The notes: generated from the letters alone by a model not told the origin. 64,000 bases of DNA from Takakia lepidozioides (GCA_030704615.1 CM060731.1:80270756-80334755); one strand, 5' to 3'; positions 1 through 13,240 are shown, numbered from the stretch's first letter. A program made the numbers and translations.

Positions 1-3000
1 ACGATGTCTCCAATTCACTTCGGTGTCCTCATTTTTGTAGGCAGACTGCCAAATTTTAGAGAACTCGCCGTGCCAAACCACTGCTGAGTCGGAAATTTTG
101 ACGTAAAGAATGTTGTCCTTACACCAACTGATATCGAAATTTGAAAGCAACTTTTGTTTTCTCTTCTCCGAACACCTGCAAAAAGTTTTGACAAACATAT
201 ATTATGTCTTCTTCCCCTCAGTCAGGTCATTGTAAGACTGAGGTGGGGTCCCCATGGCCGAATTGACAATGTAATTTCCAAATCTGCCAAACGGAGTGAG
301 CCTTGAGACATGCCCAAACATGAGTCATTGCTTTAGCATTGCCATTCTTCTTTACCCCTTTTGTACATCACCACGGACTCAAACCCCTGCAACCTCAAAT
401 AGTGCCCAACGAGCTTAATGGCCCAGTCTACACTTCCTCAACACTCTGCTCATGTGTATTTTAAATAGAAGGCTTAGAACTTTTTATATTGAAACCTTGT
501 TTCCTTGTATATATAACCAAGGGTGATTTTCATTAGACAGTGCACTTGGGGTTTTGTTGGTGAATCCCAATTATGTAGTCGTGAAGGTGAATATAATTCG
601 TGAATTTCTTTGCAGAGATGTCGCATTTGGAACAGTCCACATGTTTGTTCAACAACTCAATATTTCATCTAAATTTATATAGTGTAGGGTTTCTAACTAC
701 AATAGGTATGTGTACCAACTGTTAGATTGCAAAAACAATAATGTACCAGATAACTATAGATTTTTAAAGTTGATTACTATGGATTGCAGATGTTACATAT
801 AAAATCTTACGGACTAAAAAAACATCATCTACACTCATATAATGGCACAAAGGAAAACATACTAGAGGTGCCATTTTTAAAACCAATCCAAATCCACTTT
901 TATATGGACTAGTTATCTTAGGTATTGAGAGCTATGGACTATTTTATACCTAAAAAATAAATTGTCCATAACATGCTATATTTTGGATATTGGGATGTCA
1001 CCTTTTACTAAAAAGACATACAAACCTATAATCTAGAGGTGTCGGGTGGTATATGGACAAGTGGTTGTAAACTCTAAGTTTTGACATTTTCAAATTAAAG
1101 AGTAATATATCTAGTTTACAATGTCTTCAATATTTTGAGAGGGGACTCTTTACTAAAAACGTTAGGTATACTACTTTCTTTCTTTTTTAATAAAACAAAA
1201 ACATATAATGATTTTTTTTTTTTTCTCCCCATGGACTTTCATGGACTCAACATCTGTTGTTTTTAGACACCAAATCCTGCAAACACCCAGATAAGGGACA
1301 GTGGGATGAATCAATTTTATTTTCAATCTGATACAAACTAGAGACCAGACCTTCAATCCTGCCAGTTTCACTTTCTGTATTGTGGATTATATTGTGGATT
1401 TGTCAAAACACTCCTCAAGTTGCAGTTTTGGTTATGAAGTAGGGTATCTTCATCATGGGGGGTCTCTCTTCAAGGTCCTCCTTGTTGGATAGAAATTGGC
1501 TATGGTGTTCATCATTTTTCTCATGGTTCCATGTGGTGTTAGGATCAGTCTAATGATTGAATGGAGTTTTGATTCACGGTCACAATTTATTTTGATATCT
1601 CAATCTTTCTACAAATGGGCTGAGTGACACAATAATTTTCTCATCCCGCACCTACTATTGATGTGTTTGCTTTATGGTCCCTTGGGTTTTTTTTTTTTTT
1701 GTGAAAATAAAGAAAGGAGACAGCGGCCCTTGAACTCATAAAGAAAAAACGCAGATACAAGGAGGAAAAAAATAACCTCCGATGAGTGCCATAAGATGCG
1801 CCGATGAGTGCCTTTTTCCCCCTTATCGATAACATTTTGAGGGCTATTTCCCCACTTTAAAAATTATTTTTATATTTTTTATATTTTTAAATATCCGAAA
1901 TTAAAATATCAAACTATAATTGTCAGCCATAATTGAATGTTTTATCAAGTTGTTGTACCGTGGAATTCGACATAAAATTTAGATATAAATAATTTTGTTA
2001 CTTAATTTTTTTGTCTCAATTTTGTCACTTGTTTACATAAATTGGTTCTTTTATTTTTTGTAATGTAGATTATTATTTTTTCAAAAAAAACGAATATGTC
2101 ATTATGAAAAAATTTAATTTGTGTTGAGGAACCTTTATGTTGGACCCGCAATCTTCAAGTTGGATACTTGAGAAATTGATAACCGAAAAAATAAAAAATT
2201 AGATTTCTCTATTGATTATCTCTAACCGACCAAATTTTCACCTATTTGCATTATGCATAACTACCTTGGTTTCAATTTAGAAAATATGTCTTTTTCGGGT
2301 TTTTTAGAAAAGCAAAAACTTGAGACCTTAGTACCTTATATCATTCCATTTACTGCAAATGGCTTTTTTATTTTATGCAAATATTTTAGATACAGCCATG
2401 CCACACTTGGGGATCTTTCAGGTGGTGAAATCGTGTTTCAGCACAGGTCTTGGCTTTCATTCAATGTTGAAATGGTTCACAAACTTCCAATTGGAAGCTA
2501 TGCAACGCCACCATTCAATACAGGCTAACCGCCTCTCTATCCATTACAAACCTGCAACCTGTTCGCATTCGCACTCTATCCGCTTTGGATAGACTCATGC
2601 ACGGATCCCTGCATTCTAAGCTGAACCACTTCTCATGAAAACATAAGTGCTACAAAACAACTCGAACCTGGCACTCACAGACTCGAGCTCATCTTTCTCG
2701 AGTGATAAAGAAATGAAGATACAAGCACACAAGCTCTCTCAAACTCACACACTTGCACATGAAAACATCACTCATATTAAGTCGAGCCAAATGCACCCCA
2801 CGCAATCCACACTACAGCGCCATAGCTAGACGCGGTGAGGCTCAACTCGAGAAAGATGAGCCCACCGCGATCTGCCGTGAAGATAACAACGCCAGGTGCC
2901 CAAACATATATTGACCCCTGGATTGACACTTGGGTCAATCCCAAATGTCAATATATAAAAGCTAGCTATTTTCTAGCTAACTTCACACTAGTGGTAAAAT

Positions 3001-3959
3001 AACTTGACAAATACAAAAGAGTCACAACCTTGCAGAACATCCATGTGAATTGGGTCATCTTTATTGTCTAACTGAAACACCAAAGTTTTGTACAAAATGA
3101 TGAACTTCTAAAAAAGAGGTCCACTCTTCTTGGAAGAAGCATATATTATAGTGTCACTTCACCCTAAAGGACTATTGTTTCCCATTGGACGATGGACATT
3201 TTGAACCCTAATTCACCTAGAATATACATAGATAAGGTACAAACATCCAATCCGTTGGCTACTTGCTCTAGTATGGAACTTTCTAGTTATTGTGGATAAG
3301 AAGATAGAGAGACCACCATGTTATTTAGGGTTGTGCCCACAATGAAATAACATTCTCTAGTGTTATTGTGGGATCTACTATAGTATGAAACAGCTTGCTT
3401 CTAGGACTTACAAATAATGTTATGTATATTGGACTTTATATGTGGGGTTGCCGGTTGTTTCTCTCGAAATATTGTCCATGTACTCAGTATCTTGTTGACT
3501 TATAATCGTGCTTATTTTTGCTACATCTGCAACAGCTAGTAAATATTGTATTTGTTGGGTGTCCCCATTCTAGGCTATAGACCATCTTGCTCTAGTAGTA
3601 CTCTACCTTAAGTCCGCTCGAGAGGTACAATAAATCTTAAGGTGTACAGTTTTTTTCAAGAAAATTATTTTGACTGAATACACTAGCTATGTCTATGACA
3701 AATTATTGAATAGAGAAGACAAGCCCTAGCAACACTTTCTTTCGTTTTTTTCTCTTTCTTTATCTTCTTCAACTTTCTTTTTCGCACCAGCTACAAACTT
3801 CGGGGAGGCTCTTTGGTTTAGTTTCAGCTGTATCAATGGAATCAAACTATAAAATATAAGGAGAAATATTTAATGGTCAACAAATTTTGGATAATCTATT
3901 CTAATAAATTGAACAACAAACTCTAGTTGAACAAATACTATAAGAAAGAATTTGATCAC
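1..3959. other. AT-rich stretch, no gene recognised
   Basis: No open reading frame here resembles a known family. The stretch lies on the 3' side of the KNOX gene, so it may be its intron, 3' UTR or intergenic DNA. I looked on the minus strand for the conserved end of a TALE homeodomain (the WFINQRKRHW type motif) and did not see it. Short AT-rich runs and homopolymers are common. A (T)12 tract lies near 1689. Confidence 0.5.
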
Positions 3960-5597
3960 CTGGAGGGCTGGAGGACTTGGGAATCGGCACAAGGCGCTGT
4001 GGAGGCTGTGGATTTTGTCGTGAGTACAAAGATTCTAAGAACTCCAAGTCTTTGTCCAATTGATTACAGAAATCCATCGATTTTTGGAAGGGTCCCTCCA
4101 GCTCTTTTTCATATGAATTCAGCATAGTGTAGTATTTGTTCTAAAAAGAGAAATATTATACTTGTATTAAGTTGAATAGAGAAAAAATCTAAATATTGAT
4201 AAATGAGGACGTCATACATAGTAATATGTATCATATAGAGTTTATATATCAAACAAACTAAGAATTTTCAATACAATAAACTTTTGCATAGGAGCATATT
4301 AATGTCAAATACATACCAACAAGTTTACTATTTACTATAGAATCACTCTATAATATTGGAGAATACAACTTCAAGTTTCCACCATAAGCTAGGATAAAAC
4401 GTAAAGAATAATGTACATGCACATGCATTATTACATTACATAGTTTAACCTCTTCGAATTGGGATAATTGTCGTATAGATTGCGTTATTGATAACATAAC
4501 CCCAAACAAATTATTATCACCATTACAACTAGAAAGTATTTTCCTATTAACCGACCTTTCTCTATGAACTAATTGCGTGCTTGCATTATTATCTTGAAAA
4601 AAAACCTAGACAAATAAACCAACATTTTGACCAAACTCGTCATTACCTAAAACACAAAGTTGTGAGCATGAAAATACATAGCTTGTACCATGGTTTCATT
4701 AGAAGGGGAGTGAATATCATAAAGTTGCCATTGTTGCATTTGAGTTTGGAGCTCTTTTAGCCTTTTCATCATTTGTGGGGTTGCTCCCACCTTCAGATAT
4801 GTCCAACATTACCCTTTATTAACATTATGATATGCACTTACAATGTACATTGAAATCGTTGACTCTACGTTATATATTTTTAAGAAATTCATTAACCAAA
4901 ATTTAGGAAATATAGTCATTCCAAATGGAGCACTACTAAACTGCAAAAATAATGTAACATTCAAAATTTTAAATGACACACTCACCCTACGATTCTTGAT
5001 GTAGGCATCTACAAGACGAGGGTAAAAACTATGCGAAATGATTGTAGCTTTCATGCCATCCAGTTGAGTGCCATTCAAAGGGCAATGTGCCTTCCGTAAG
5101 AGTGTCTTGTGCGCAAATCTCAATTTGTCATAGACATAACCAGAAGATACACGTGAATATGGTCGACTGTTGTGGAGGGTAAGATGTTCCAATTGGGTAG
5201 ATACCTTTTGGTTTGGATTGATGGGTCGACATTGTACAATGTTATAAAGCCCACAAGTATGAGGAGAGGGAGCCAAAGGCCAAGATGTGTGCAAATCTTG
5301 AGAACAAAGTTCATGTGGTTCACAAGGCTTTTGAGGAAAATGTGTATTGTGCACAATCTGTTTGGTATTATAAGCACAATTGCATGGACTACAATGAGGA
5401 TGTGTGCATGATTCACTGGAGCAAAATTGATTCGGAGAGGAAGAGCCAAAAAAATCTTCGAGTCTTGACAGATCGATGGATGACAATGGTTCGCAATGAG
5501 TCTTCATTGACGTGATTAATTCACAATTGGGAAAATTTGATACTTCATCGGTCCGCCAGTTATTTTCTCTATGTCTTATGCTTCCTGGTTCAAACAT
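3960..5597 (-). CDS. KNOX: KNOX-family (KNOTTED1-like) regulator, homeobox not seen
   Basis: Three minus-strand exons join in phase. Exon 1 (5597-4986, 204 codons) starts at a Met and ends in the KNOX1 domain, where KATIISHSFYPRLVDAYI matches the family core. It stops at AGG|GTGAGT, the usual KNOX intron site just before the Val-Gly-Ala motif. Exon 2 (4790-4689, 34 codons) opens with VGATPQ and completes KNOX1. Exon 3 (4140-3960) follows a strong pyrimidine/AG acceptor and carries KNOX2 (MLNSYEKELEGPFQKSMDF). It ends one base into a codon at a GT donor, so more exons should follow. KNOX proteins are nuclear TALE homeodomain regulators of meristem identity that bind BELL partners through KNOX1/2. 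The ELK and homeodomain exons are not visible in the remaining 3.9 kb. The gene could be cut by the window edge, be homeobox-less (KNATM-like) or be a pseudogene. An in-frame Met 27 codons upstream (5678) is a less likely start. Confidence 0.8.
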
Positions 5598-5599
5598 GA

Positions 5600-6300
5600 G
5601 AACAAAGTCTACGATAATAATGAGCAAGTAACACACATTGAATAACAATTTCTCTCCACAAAAAAAATCAGGCATCATATTTTTTCAATGCAATGTCATT
5701 TAAATACTCAATAAGTAATAAATGACAACAATAAAATGATCGATTGTAATACTCTAAATCCACTAGAGTGCTTTTAAGTCTCTATATGAACTGAAAAATA
5801 TCTTTGTTATTGCCCTTTATGGGGTCAAATGTTTGATATATGAACTTGGGATGCATAGTTTAATGGAGATCACCAATTGCATTCATGTTAAAATCAACGA
5901 TCATAATAATATCTATAGAAGTCAATAAATGTACATTTGTTTTATGTCCACCATATATTCAAACGTAATTGTTCTGAAGTTAAAGCCCACATTAATTGAA
6001 AATATGAGACCACATTTCAAATACCTAACTTTGCTTCCATTGGTTGACTGCTCAATGTTCAATTCTTTAAAAACAAATTGGGATGTGACAATTTTCCCGT
6101 GATACGTAAATTATCACAGATGGTAATAGACCTCGAGTACATTTGGTTTGTCCACAATTCTCCAAAATTTAGGATTGGAACTTATAACCAAATAATATCC
6201 ATAATTGCTTAGAGCATGAGATAATTACCTCATTTTTATTGTGATCTAAATTTATTTTTGTATATATGCATACATGTGTACATTATTAGAAATACAATTT
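5600..6300. other. upstream region of the KNOX gene
   Basis: AT-rich DNA immediately 5' of the KNOX start on the minus strand. I see no recognisable coding sequence and no convincing TATA box at a fixed distance. It presumably holds the 5' UTR and proximal promoter. Confidence 0.3.
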
Positions 6301-6304
6301 GTAT

Positions 6305-6900
6305 CTAGGTCTTGAAGCACTTACGAGGTTTAATGCCCATTAGAGCTATGGACGAAACCAAACACTCCTCACGTTTGCTTGCGCAACACCTTGCACAATG
6401 CCATATTTCAGGGATTCTTTTAAACTTCACATTTTTCTTGCACCATGTGCCACAAGCACACATGTCTAAAATTGGAGGCTCGTTGGAGCAATCCAGCATT
6501 GTATAATTGTTGGCCACATCAATTGATTGATGATCACACTTCAAAGAATTAGAGACAAATGACGTATCCAATGTCATTTCTTTTTTTGTATATTTTGGAC
6601 TATGATGTAATGGTGAGAAATGTCCATCGTGACGTAGATAGTCGAGTCCAATATGTTCTCTTTCTCTTTTCCGTTTTCTATGTCTAGGATCATCCATTTC
6701 AATATAGTTTGCAGATCCCTCAGTCTCCCAAAGTTCTTCAAACACTTACTCATTTGCACTTGACTGTTTAGAACATGCAGACTTCCAACCTCTCGGTGGT
6801 GCTTGACCATGATTTTTCCCTCTTATGCTTTCTGGATAGGATTTCCACGTACTTGTGGTGGGATCATAAACTTGACGAATAAACACCATCCAAACCAATC
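6305..6900 (-). pseudogene. hypothetical Cys-rich coding remnant
   Basis: A 146-codon frame (6745-6305) continues upstream in the same frame to about 6900, across one TAA at about 6746. The upstream part reads as a plausible protein segment rich in Trp, Pro and Lys. The downstream part has a basic stretch (RHRKRKRERE), likely nuclear, and near its end a cysteine cluster (MCACGTWCKK, then WHCARCC) that could bind zinc. I do not recognise the family. It lies 0.7 kb upstream of the KNOX start on the same strand. It may be a separate decayed gene or transposon-borne. The TAA could also be a splice boundary, since the bases there (GAG|TAAGTG) do not form a standard GT donor in that register. Confidence 0.3.
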
Positions 6901-7404
6901 GTAATACTAAGTTCTAATAGTTTATTCTTAGCCCAGTGTTTTTTTTCTAGTAGACAATATTTTTGTGTGATGGTAGCAATTACAACTAGATGCCCATATT
7001 AATCTAGAATACTACTTATACATATTTTCGTGGAGAGTTTGTGAATAACGTCATGTTTATTTAAAATGTGTGGTTATTGCATTATAAAAAGTGAACTAGC
7101 AGCTAACTTGAATTCATGCTTTACATATCTCTCTGTATTATAGACTCTAAATGATGCAATCATTCATCTCCACTTTATCATGCCCATAAACTTCCTACAA
7201 TAAGACATCAAATATTTTTCTAGACGGTCATATCGCCTTTAGAAACACTATCATAATTTATAATTATACTATTTGCCTTCTTCAGCCTCCAAATGTTACT
7301 GTGGATCTTTATGTCTCTCACCCTACTTCAGTTTACATCATTTTACAACTCATGGCACCTTGCTGACCATTTCTTTGCAATCCAAACTCTTTCATCTCGT
7401 GGTT

Positions 7405-7560
7405 GAAACGGAAGAGCTTAGTGTTTATTAAGAGAAAAAGATTGCTTCATATCTCGCGGTCGACCGTTCAAATACCCGGGGGAGGGGGGCTTTCACTATT
7501 CCGTCGGCTAAAACATCATGTGTGATCAATATTTTATTGCACAATGGGTTTATGTATGGG
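7405..7560 (+). repeat. possible tRNA-derived SINE (plus)
   Basis: An A-box-like segment (GCTTAGTGTTTATTAAGAG, about 7415) is followed about 40 bases later by a B-box-like GTTCAAATAC. This is the spacing of an RNA polymerase III internal promoter. The intervening bases do not fold as an ordinary tRNA, so a SINE head is the better reading. No clear target duplication or tail was identified. Confidence 0.3.
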
Positions 7561-7669
7561 AAGAGGTATGACTGATTAAAAATTTGAAGTATATGTAGGG
7601 GATAATGAATGTATATATAAAAAAAAGATTATATTTACATGTATGGGCACAAGTTTATATATATTTTTC

Positions 7670-7775
7670 ATCATTTGTAGATGGGATTGAATCCAAGACC
7701 ACTTGAGTCATATTTTGCCAGGATATACTGTCCAATGAACTTAGAGCATAAACGTGGCAAAATCATCTTGGTTGA
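7670..7775 (-). repeat. possible tRNA-derived SINE (minus)
   Basis: Read on the minus strand, a segment with TAAGTTCATTGGACAG (A-box-like) precedes GATTCAATCCC (B-box-like) by about 45 bases, as in plant SINE heads. The match is by eye only. The element would face the SINE-like segment at 7.4 kb. Confidence 0.3.
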
Positions 7776-8216
7776 GTGGATTGTGATGAATCTCTCTTCT
7801 TGGTTTCTTCCTTCTTTTTTTCTCATTCAGCCCTAGTTTTTCCTCCATCTTTCTTGTGGTGGCTCCAACAACTCGATCTCCTCTATTGCATTGTTGCGTT
7901 TGTCCTTTCCCAAAGCTTGGATAGATGAGGTGAAATGGTACCTAGCTTTTGAACAAGAGAATAGATAACATGATGCACAGTCATTCAAAAACCGCCCGAC
8001 GATGTCCATATTGAGACACCCAATCTTGCATCCACCCACGTGTTTCGTCCACTGTCTATGTGAAGGATCAACAGATATACCGTGGGTGCCGACGAATCTC
8101 AACAAAACGTCACATGATAAGAGAATTTCCGGGGTTGACCACGTATAAATTATAAAACTAATTCAAGTTCTTGATGCTGATTTGCATAATTTGTTCTTTG
8201 TACTCGGAGAAACTAG

Positions 8217-8685
8217 CACTACAACAAATGGGAGGGGGGGGTTTGCGATGCCAGTCGCGCCCCCACGCCCCGCGTGGCGCCGAGCGTGCGACGCCAACCC
8301 CGCGGAGCGTGTTTGCGATGCCGAGCCGTTGCAGCCAAAACCCGCGGGTCGCCACCTGGCCGTCGCACGGGCGGATGAAGGGCAGCAGGCAGCCCTTCCG
8401 TGCGACGCCCAAGCATCGCCCCCAGCGAGGAGGAGAAGCCAGCCCTTTCTGGCGACGGCCGGTCGTCGCAAGCCCAAAAAAAAAACCCTTTCTTGCCATT
8501 TCTTTCATCGCAGCCCTTTTTTGCGACACCCAGCCGCATGTCACATTTTGCGACAGCGTGCCGTCGCCAATTGCGACCCCCGGCCTCATAAATCCTAAAA
8601 ACCGCGTCGCAGGTTGCGACGCGTGGGGGTCGCAGGCAGCGACTGCAAGGCTTTCTAGGTTTAGGTTTAGGGCCTTTAGGGGTTC
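8217..8685 (+). repeat. left CACTA terminal and subterminal repeat region
   Basis: A GC-rich block has many copies of TGCGACG/CGTCGCA and related GCGAYGCC motifs in both orientations. These are the kind of subterminal repeats bound by CACTA accessory proteins. It ends with GGTTTAGGTTTAGGGCC, a short telomere-like run at about 8656-8674. A (T)~31 tract follows at about 8691-8721. Many apparent open frames in this block are by-products of its base composition. Confidence 0.75.
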
Positions 8686-8691
8686 TCAGTT

Positions 8692-8722
<31 letters not shown>

Positions 8723-9007
8723 CCATATGGTACTGGGGTAGGGTGTTTGTTTTTCTTTGTGGTTTAGCTTGTTGTTGTGGACTTTCTTGTAGATTGTGAC
8801 ATTCATTTTGATAATTCTCTTGATACCACATCTGTATGTGTTGCTCCAACATATTCTTGCCTCTGCCTTCTTTCTTGAAAGACTACCAGCCACAGCCATA
8901 TTTGATCAATCATAGAAATAAACTACAATATGCATGTACATGTACAATCGATCGAAGGGACGGGTCGAGTTCGGTGCGAGAATTGTTATGTAGCTTTGAT
9001 TTTGTGT

Positions 9008-12000
9008 CTAATCAACTTGAACATCATCATCCGGAGCTTCTTCATCCTCATCAAGCTGCAAGTCTTTTTGGTCATCGGAGTCATCATCATAAATGGCCCG
9101 GCCCTCAAAAGGCACCTCCGAATCATCCTCCACCTCGTTGTCAATGGCCGTGTCTTCGTCTCCTTCTCCAACATCCGTATCTTCTAGAGCTTCATCATAT
9201 AGGGTCCAGGATGCATTGTCCAGGGCGTTATCATCATCTTCTACCCCCTCTACCCAACCTCCATCATCAACATCATTATGACCAGTCTCTCCGTCCACCC
9301 CATGAAGATCCGAGACCATGATAGATACATCTTCCTCTTGGCTGAGCATGCACAACCACCTTCCAATTCCCCCCTCTTGTTTTGTCATCGGAGAAGAAAA
9401 CTTGCTCCATGTCTGAAGGCCGTGAAAAAAAATTCATCGGAGGGACGATGAGTAGGGTTGAGCCTATCTGCATTGACGCGCATGAAACCACAATCATCTT
9501 GCACTAGTGTTGCGGAGGGCCCCACCAGATGTGGCTGGAACCACCTTCTCTTGAAGAGAAGAGGTCGGTACCTTGTATACTGAAGTTGGAGTATGTTCTC
9601 AAGCTCTCCAATGTACTCAAGTTTGCTCATAACAGGTCGTGTATCTCCCTTGCCCCACATGGAGTCTTGCCAATATGTGGCACACAAGCCAGAATCAAAG
9701 GTTGTTTTGCACTTCATGTCAAGAGCACGAATGCGGAAATGACGACCGTGAACCCAAACCGCCGTGTATGAGGTCGCGAATTAAGAGGGGCCCCTTGCAA
9801 TATCTTGCACCAAATCTGAAACCACCTCTCCTTGAGCAACAACGTCATAAACTGAAGTCCGAAGCCACTGTTGGAATGAACTTAGAGGCTGCAATTCCAT
9901 GGGCAAATTTTGTGAATGAACATTCCGGCGGCCCGCTCCTCGTCGTGGCGTCTAGTAACCGGCCTTGGATGGTTCCGCCTCCATGCAAGCGTCTCCTCCT
10001 CTCGTTGTTGAACAAGATTATTGTATCTTGTCTCCCACTCATGTATGGATGGGGTATTCTTCAGTATGAAGTCATGCGCTTGCTCAATCACCAAGGTCGG
10101 CAATTTTACCCTCTTCGATTTTTTGGGCAAAACGATGTCATTGGTTTGTGCATCCTCCTCTTCCTTCCACATCCGCCCTTGCCATGTACTCCGTGCAATA
10201 GAACATAGCTTCTTGCAACGTATACCCCATCTGTCATGCTATCCTCCGAGTGCGCCATTTGTCTTACAAATCTTTTCAAAATCTTCATATAACGCTCAAG
10301 GAAGTACAGCCACCGAGAATGAACGGGGCCGACAATCGAAGCCTCTTCCACTAAGTGCACAACCAAGTGCACTTGGATGTCAAAGAAGGAGGGAGAAAGG
10401 TGCATCTCCAACATACACATTACCTCCGCCGCCTCCTTCTTCATGCGTGGAAAATCTGATACTTCCAACTCTTTGGAGCAAATCCACCGGAACAAGCCTC
10501 CCAATCTATAGATTGTCTCACGAACCTCGGGAGTCAATGTCCCACGTACTGCAATGGGCAAGATGTCTTGCAATAGATTGTGGTAGTCATGAGACTTCAA
10601 ACCATGGACCCTGTCTTCGTCGCTGAACTTCGTACGGAGGGATGACCCATAACCAGTTGGTGTTCGGACAACACTTATGGTGGCTATCACTTTCTTGTAT
10701 TCCTCCTTTGTCCATTGCCAAGATGCGCGCCTATACTTCCATCGTACAACACCCTTTGGGTCCACACCATTTTGTTCGGCCCATAGATGACGCATGCGAC
10801 CCTGCTCCTCAAGCTCCTTTCTAACACCGAGAGAATCTCCTTTTGCAGCCACTCCCTTCTTTGTTGGCGTGCCATGAAGAACCCGAAAAAGGGACGAGCA
10901 GACATTCTTCTCAATATGCATGGGATCTAGAAGATGACGAATCTTCAAGTCCTACAAATATCCCCACCCACAAAGACTTACACAAAATATTTTACGTGAA
11001 AATGACAATGCAACGCATACCAAATGTGCAATATCACATGCATGCATAGGGATATTGACGGTGTTTTTGTGGAATATGTACCGCCCAATATGGCAACTCA
11101 TAGAAAATTGAAAGTCGTTTAATGTCGGGCACGTCCACTTCACCGTCCATGCCTGCATGGGCCTCCTTCCATCAGTCCTCCCAAAACTGCCCGGACGGTG
11201 TCATAGGGGGGGGGGACGTACTTCCTCTTTGCCATCAAACAAATTTTTCTCTCTTCTTTTCCATCGATGGCTCATAAAAAGAAATTTGCGGTGGTTGGGA
11301 TACACCATCTTGTGAAGATGGCGGGAGCTATGTGCATCAAGATCATCGCCACAATGCAAGCATGCATGGTACCCTTTGGTGTGTAGCCCCGAGCAAACAA
11401 CTAGTCATGTACTACACATCCCGCCACATTAGCAAAAACAAAAAGTTGTCATGTGCATGGCCCATAATGCCTTCTACCCCACTACGGTGCACAAGACTGT
11501 CGCCGCTACTTCAATCAATCCCAATCCTCATCGATATTATCCGGCATTGACAAGTGAATGTACGCGGGTTGTTCATGGGGAACATAATATACCTGGACAA
11601 TCATGCATTGTCCAAAGCAAGATGCCTCTCATCTGAAAATATTGTCCGGCCATAGGGTCAAGTGAAGCATCCAATGTCGGGACCCCCATCCATAGCTCCT
11701 TAAGTTCATCAACAAGAGGTCGCAAGTATGTGTCTATGTTTGCCACTTGTTTTTTTCTCTATGAGACATTCACATCATTGTTTCAATACTCCACCAATAT
11801 GCAATATACTACAAAATGAATTACACGTCTTACTCCATGATTATGTCACTCATCAATTTTGCATCCGAATTGCGTCAGAGATCAGAAGTTTAATGTAAAG
11901 TCTAAGGCAATAATAAACATGAAATGAATACACTCACCTGGCACAATGGCAGCCAACATGATATGGTCTTTTTTAATTGAAAAATACAGAGGGATGTTGT

Positions 12001-13240
12001 AATTCACCATGGTCACCGGCCAAGTGGAATGACTACATGATTGGACAGAGAATGGGTTGACCTCATCCGAGGAGAAGCCGAGGTGGACATGTCGTGGGTC
12101 CTCCAAGAGAAAAGGCCACATCTCTTCAATATGCCTTCATGCTTGTGAATCTTGTGGCCCGCACACCTTTCCCGGGGGGCTCCGATGCAAGGCGTGTCAT
12201 CTCATGAGTCTGGCCAATTTGGGGCTTCGGTACTGTGCACCCTCAATCGCGGGATGATCGGAAAATAATACATTTTCTAGGATGAAATACCCCACGCCCC
12301 CCACATGTAATCATCCCATTAGCACACATAATACAACACCCTTATGTCTTTCCCTTTATGCAGCCTCTCCCTCATTTGGGTGTGAATGGTCAAAACCGAA
12401 CGTCGTTCCTTCCACTCCTCACTCACTCCTTCCAAAACCACAATCATATCTTGCATGAGTACTACTCTCTAAACTCTAAACTTTGTGGAATACACTTTAC
12501 ATTGAGAAGATTAAAGAAAGTAATCTCCATGCGAGGGAGAATGACGCTTATACCTTGCGTGGTACTTTTTTCCCTTGGACATTATCCCGATATCGGTCTT
12601 TCTTGCACTTTGGGCACTTGAGAAGATGTGAATCATCTCCGTAGTATAGGGTTTTATCACATGGACATGCATGAAAAATCTTATAGCCCATCCCCACAAA
12701 GTCCAAGACTTCGCGCGCCTCTTTCCGCGACCGTGGCATCTTGGGTTTCAAGGGTGGAGCAAGGATATAGTCTGCAATAGTTCGTATTATGGCAGACATC
12801 CCAACATTACTTATGGCAAATCGAATTTGAAGATTGAGCAAAAGTAAGATTGTTGAAAGTCGACTCACTTTCGCCCCTTCGTACAAGGGAGTTCTCGCCT
12901 CCCTCTCCATGTCATTTGAGGGGGCCATTTCAAGATCATCAATTGGCCGGGTTCCCTCTTCATGGGATACATCAGCGCCCACATGATGCATTAAGAGATC
13001 CTCCATGGCTTGCACATCCTCCTGGTTAATTCCATGCTCATTGTTGTTGTCGCTGTCACTGTTACTGTCATCGTCATCATCGTCCGGTACCGTGGGGGCG
13101 GCGTCTCGCCCATGGCTCCCGCCTGATGTACTTGGGTTGTTTTCGGATGGGGTGCCAAGAAAAAGGACCGGGAAGGGATGGACAAAGTCCTGATACGAAC
13201 AAATGAACATAGGGACATATATTATAATGTGTCCTTGCAA
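9008..13240 (-). pseudogene. CACTA TNP2-type transposase (Transposase_21), broken
   Basis: Coding blocks in order on the minus strand: 13240-12548, an acidic N-terminal part followed by TPLYEGAKVSRLSTILLLLN and a CPKCKKDRYRD zinc-type motif; 12121-11930, the Transposase_21 core with DPRHVHLGFSSDEVNPFS; about 11735-11565 (YLRPLVDELKELWMGVP); about 11390-11215 (HACLHCGDDLD, a second CxxC motif); 10948-10106, with HLLDPMHIEKNVC and the DUF4218-like region; 9717-9385, a DUF4216-like region; and 9388-9008, an acidic tail. This enzyme cuts and moves CACTA elements in the nucleus. At least two in-frame TGA codons lie just upstream of the 12.1 kb block, and the reading frame shifts near 9.4 kb. Some gaps may be real introns. 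The gene is therefore probably non-functional. Confidence 0.85.

Larger units (their letters stand above)
6901..8216. other. intergenic DNA with SINE-like pieces
   Basis: No gene is recognised. A minus-strand frame at 8105-7833 (90 aa, with CASCYLFSC) is unassigned. Two short segments have tRNA promoter-like boxes and are listed separately. The region ends at the CACTA terminus. Confidence 0.35.

Noticed and set aside
5120-5515. Plus-strand and alternative minus-strand frames over the KNOX exon
   Set aside because: They are shadows of exon 1, whose KNOX1 motif and splice sites support the chosen frame.
8163-8899. Several overlapping open frames of 100-226 aa on both strands
   Set aside because: They overlap the GC-rich CACTA subterminal repeats and a long poly-T tract. 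They have no family motifs and are expected from the base composition.
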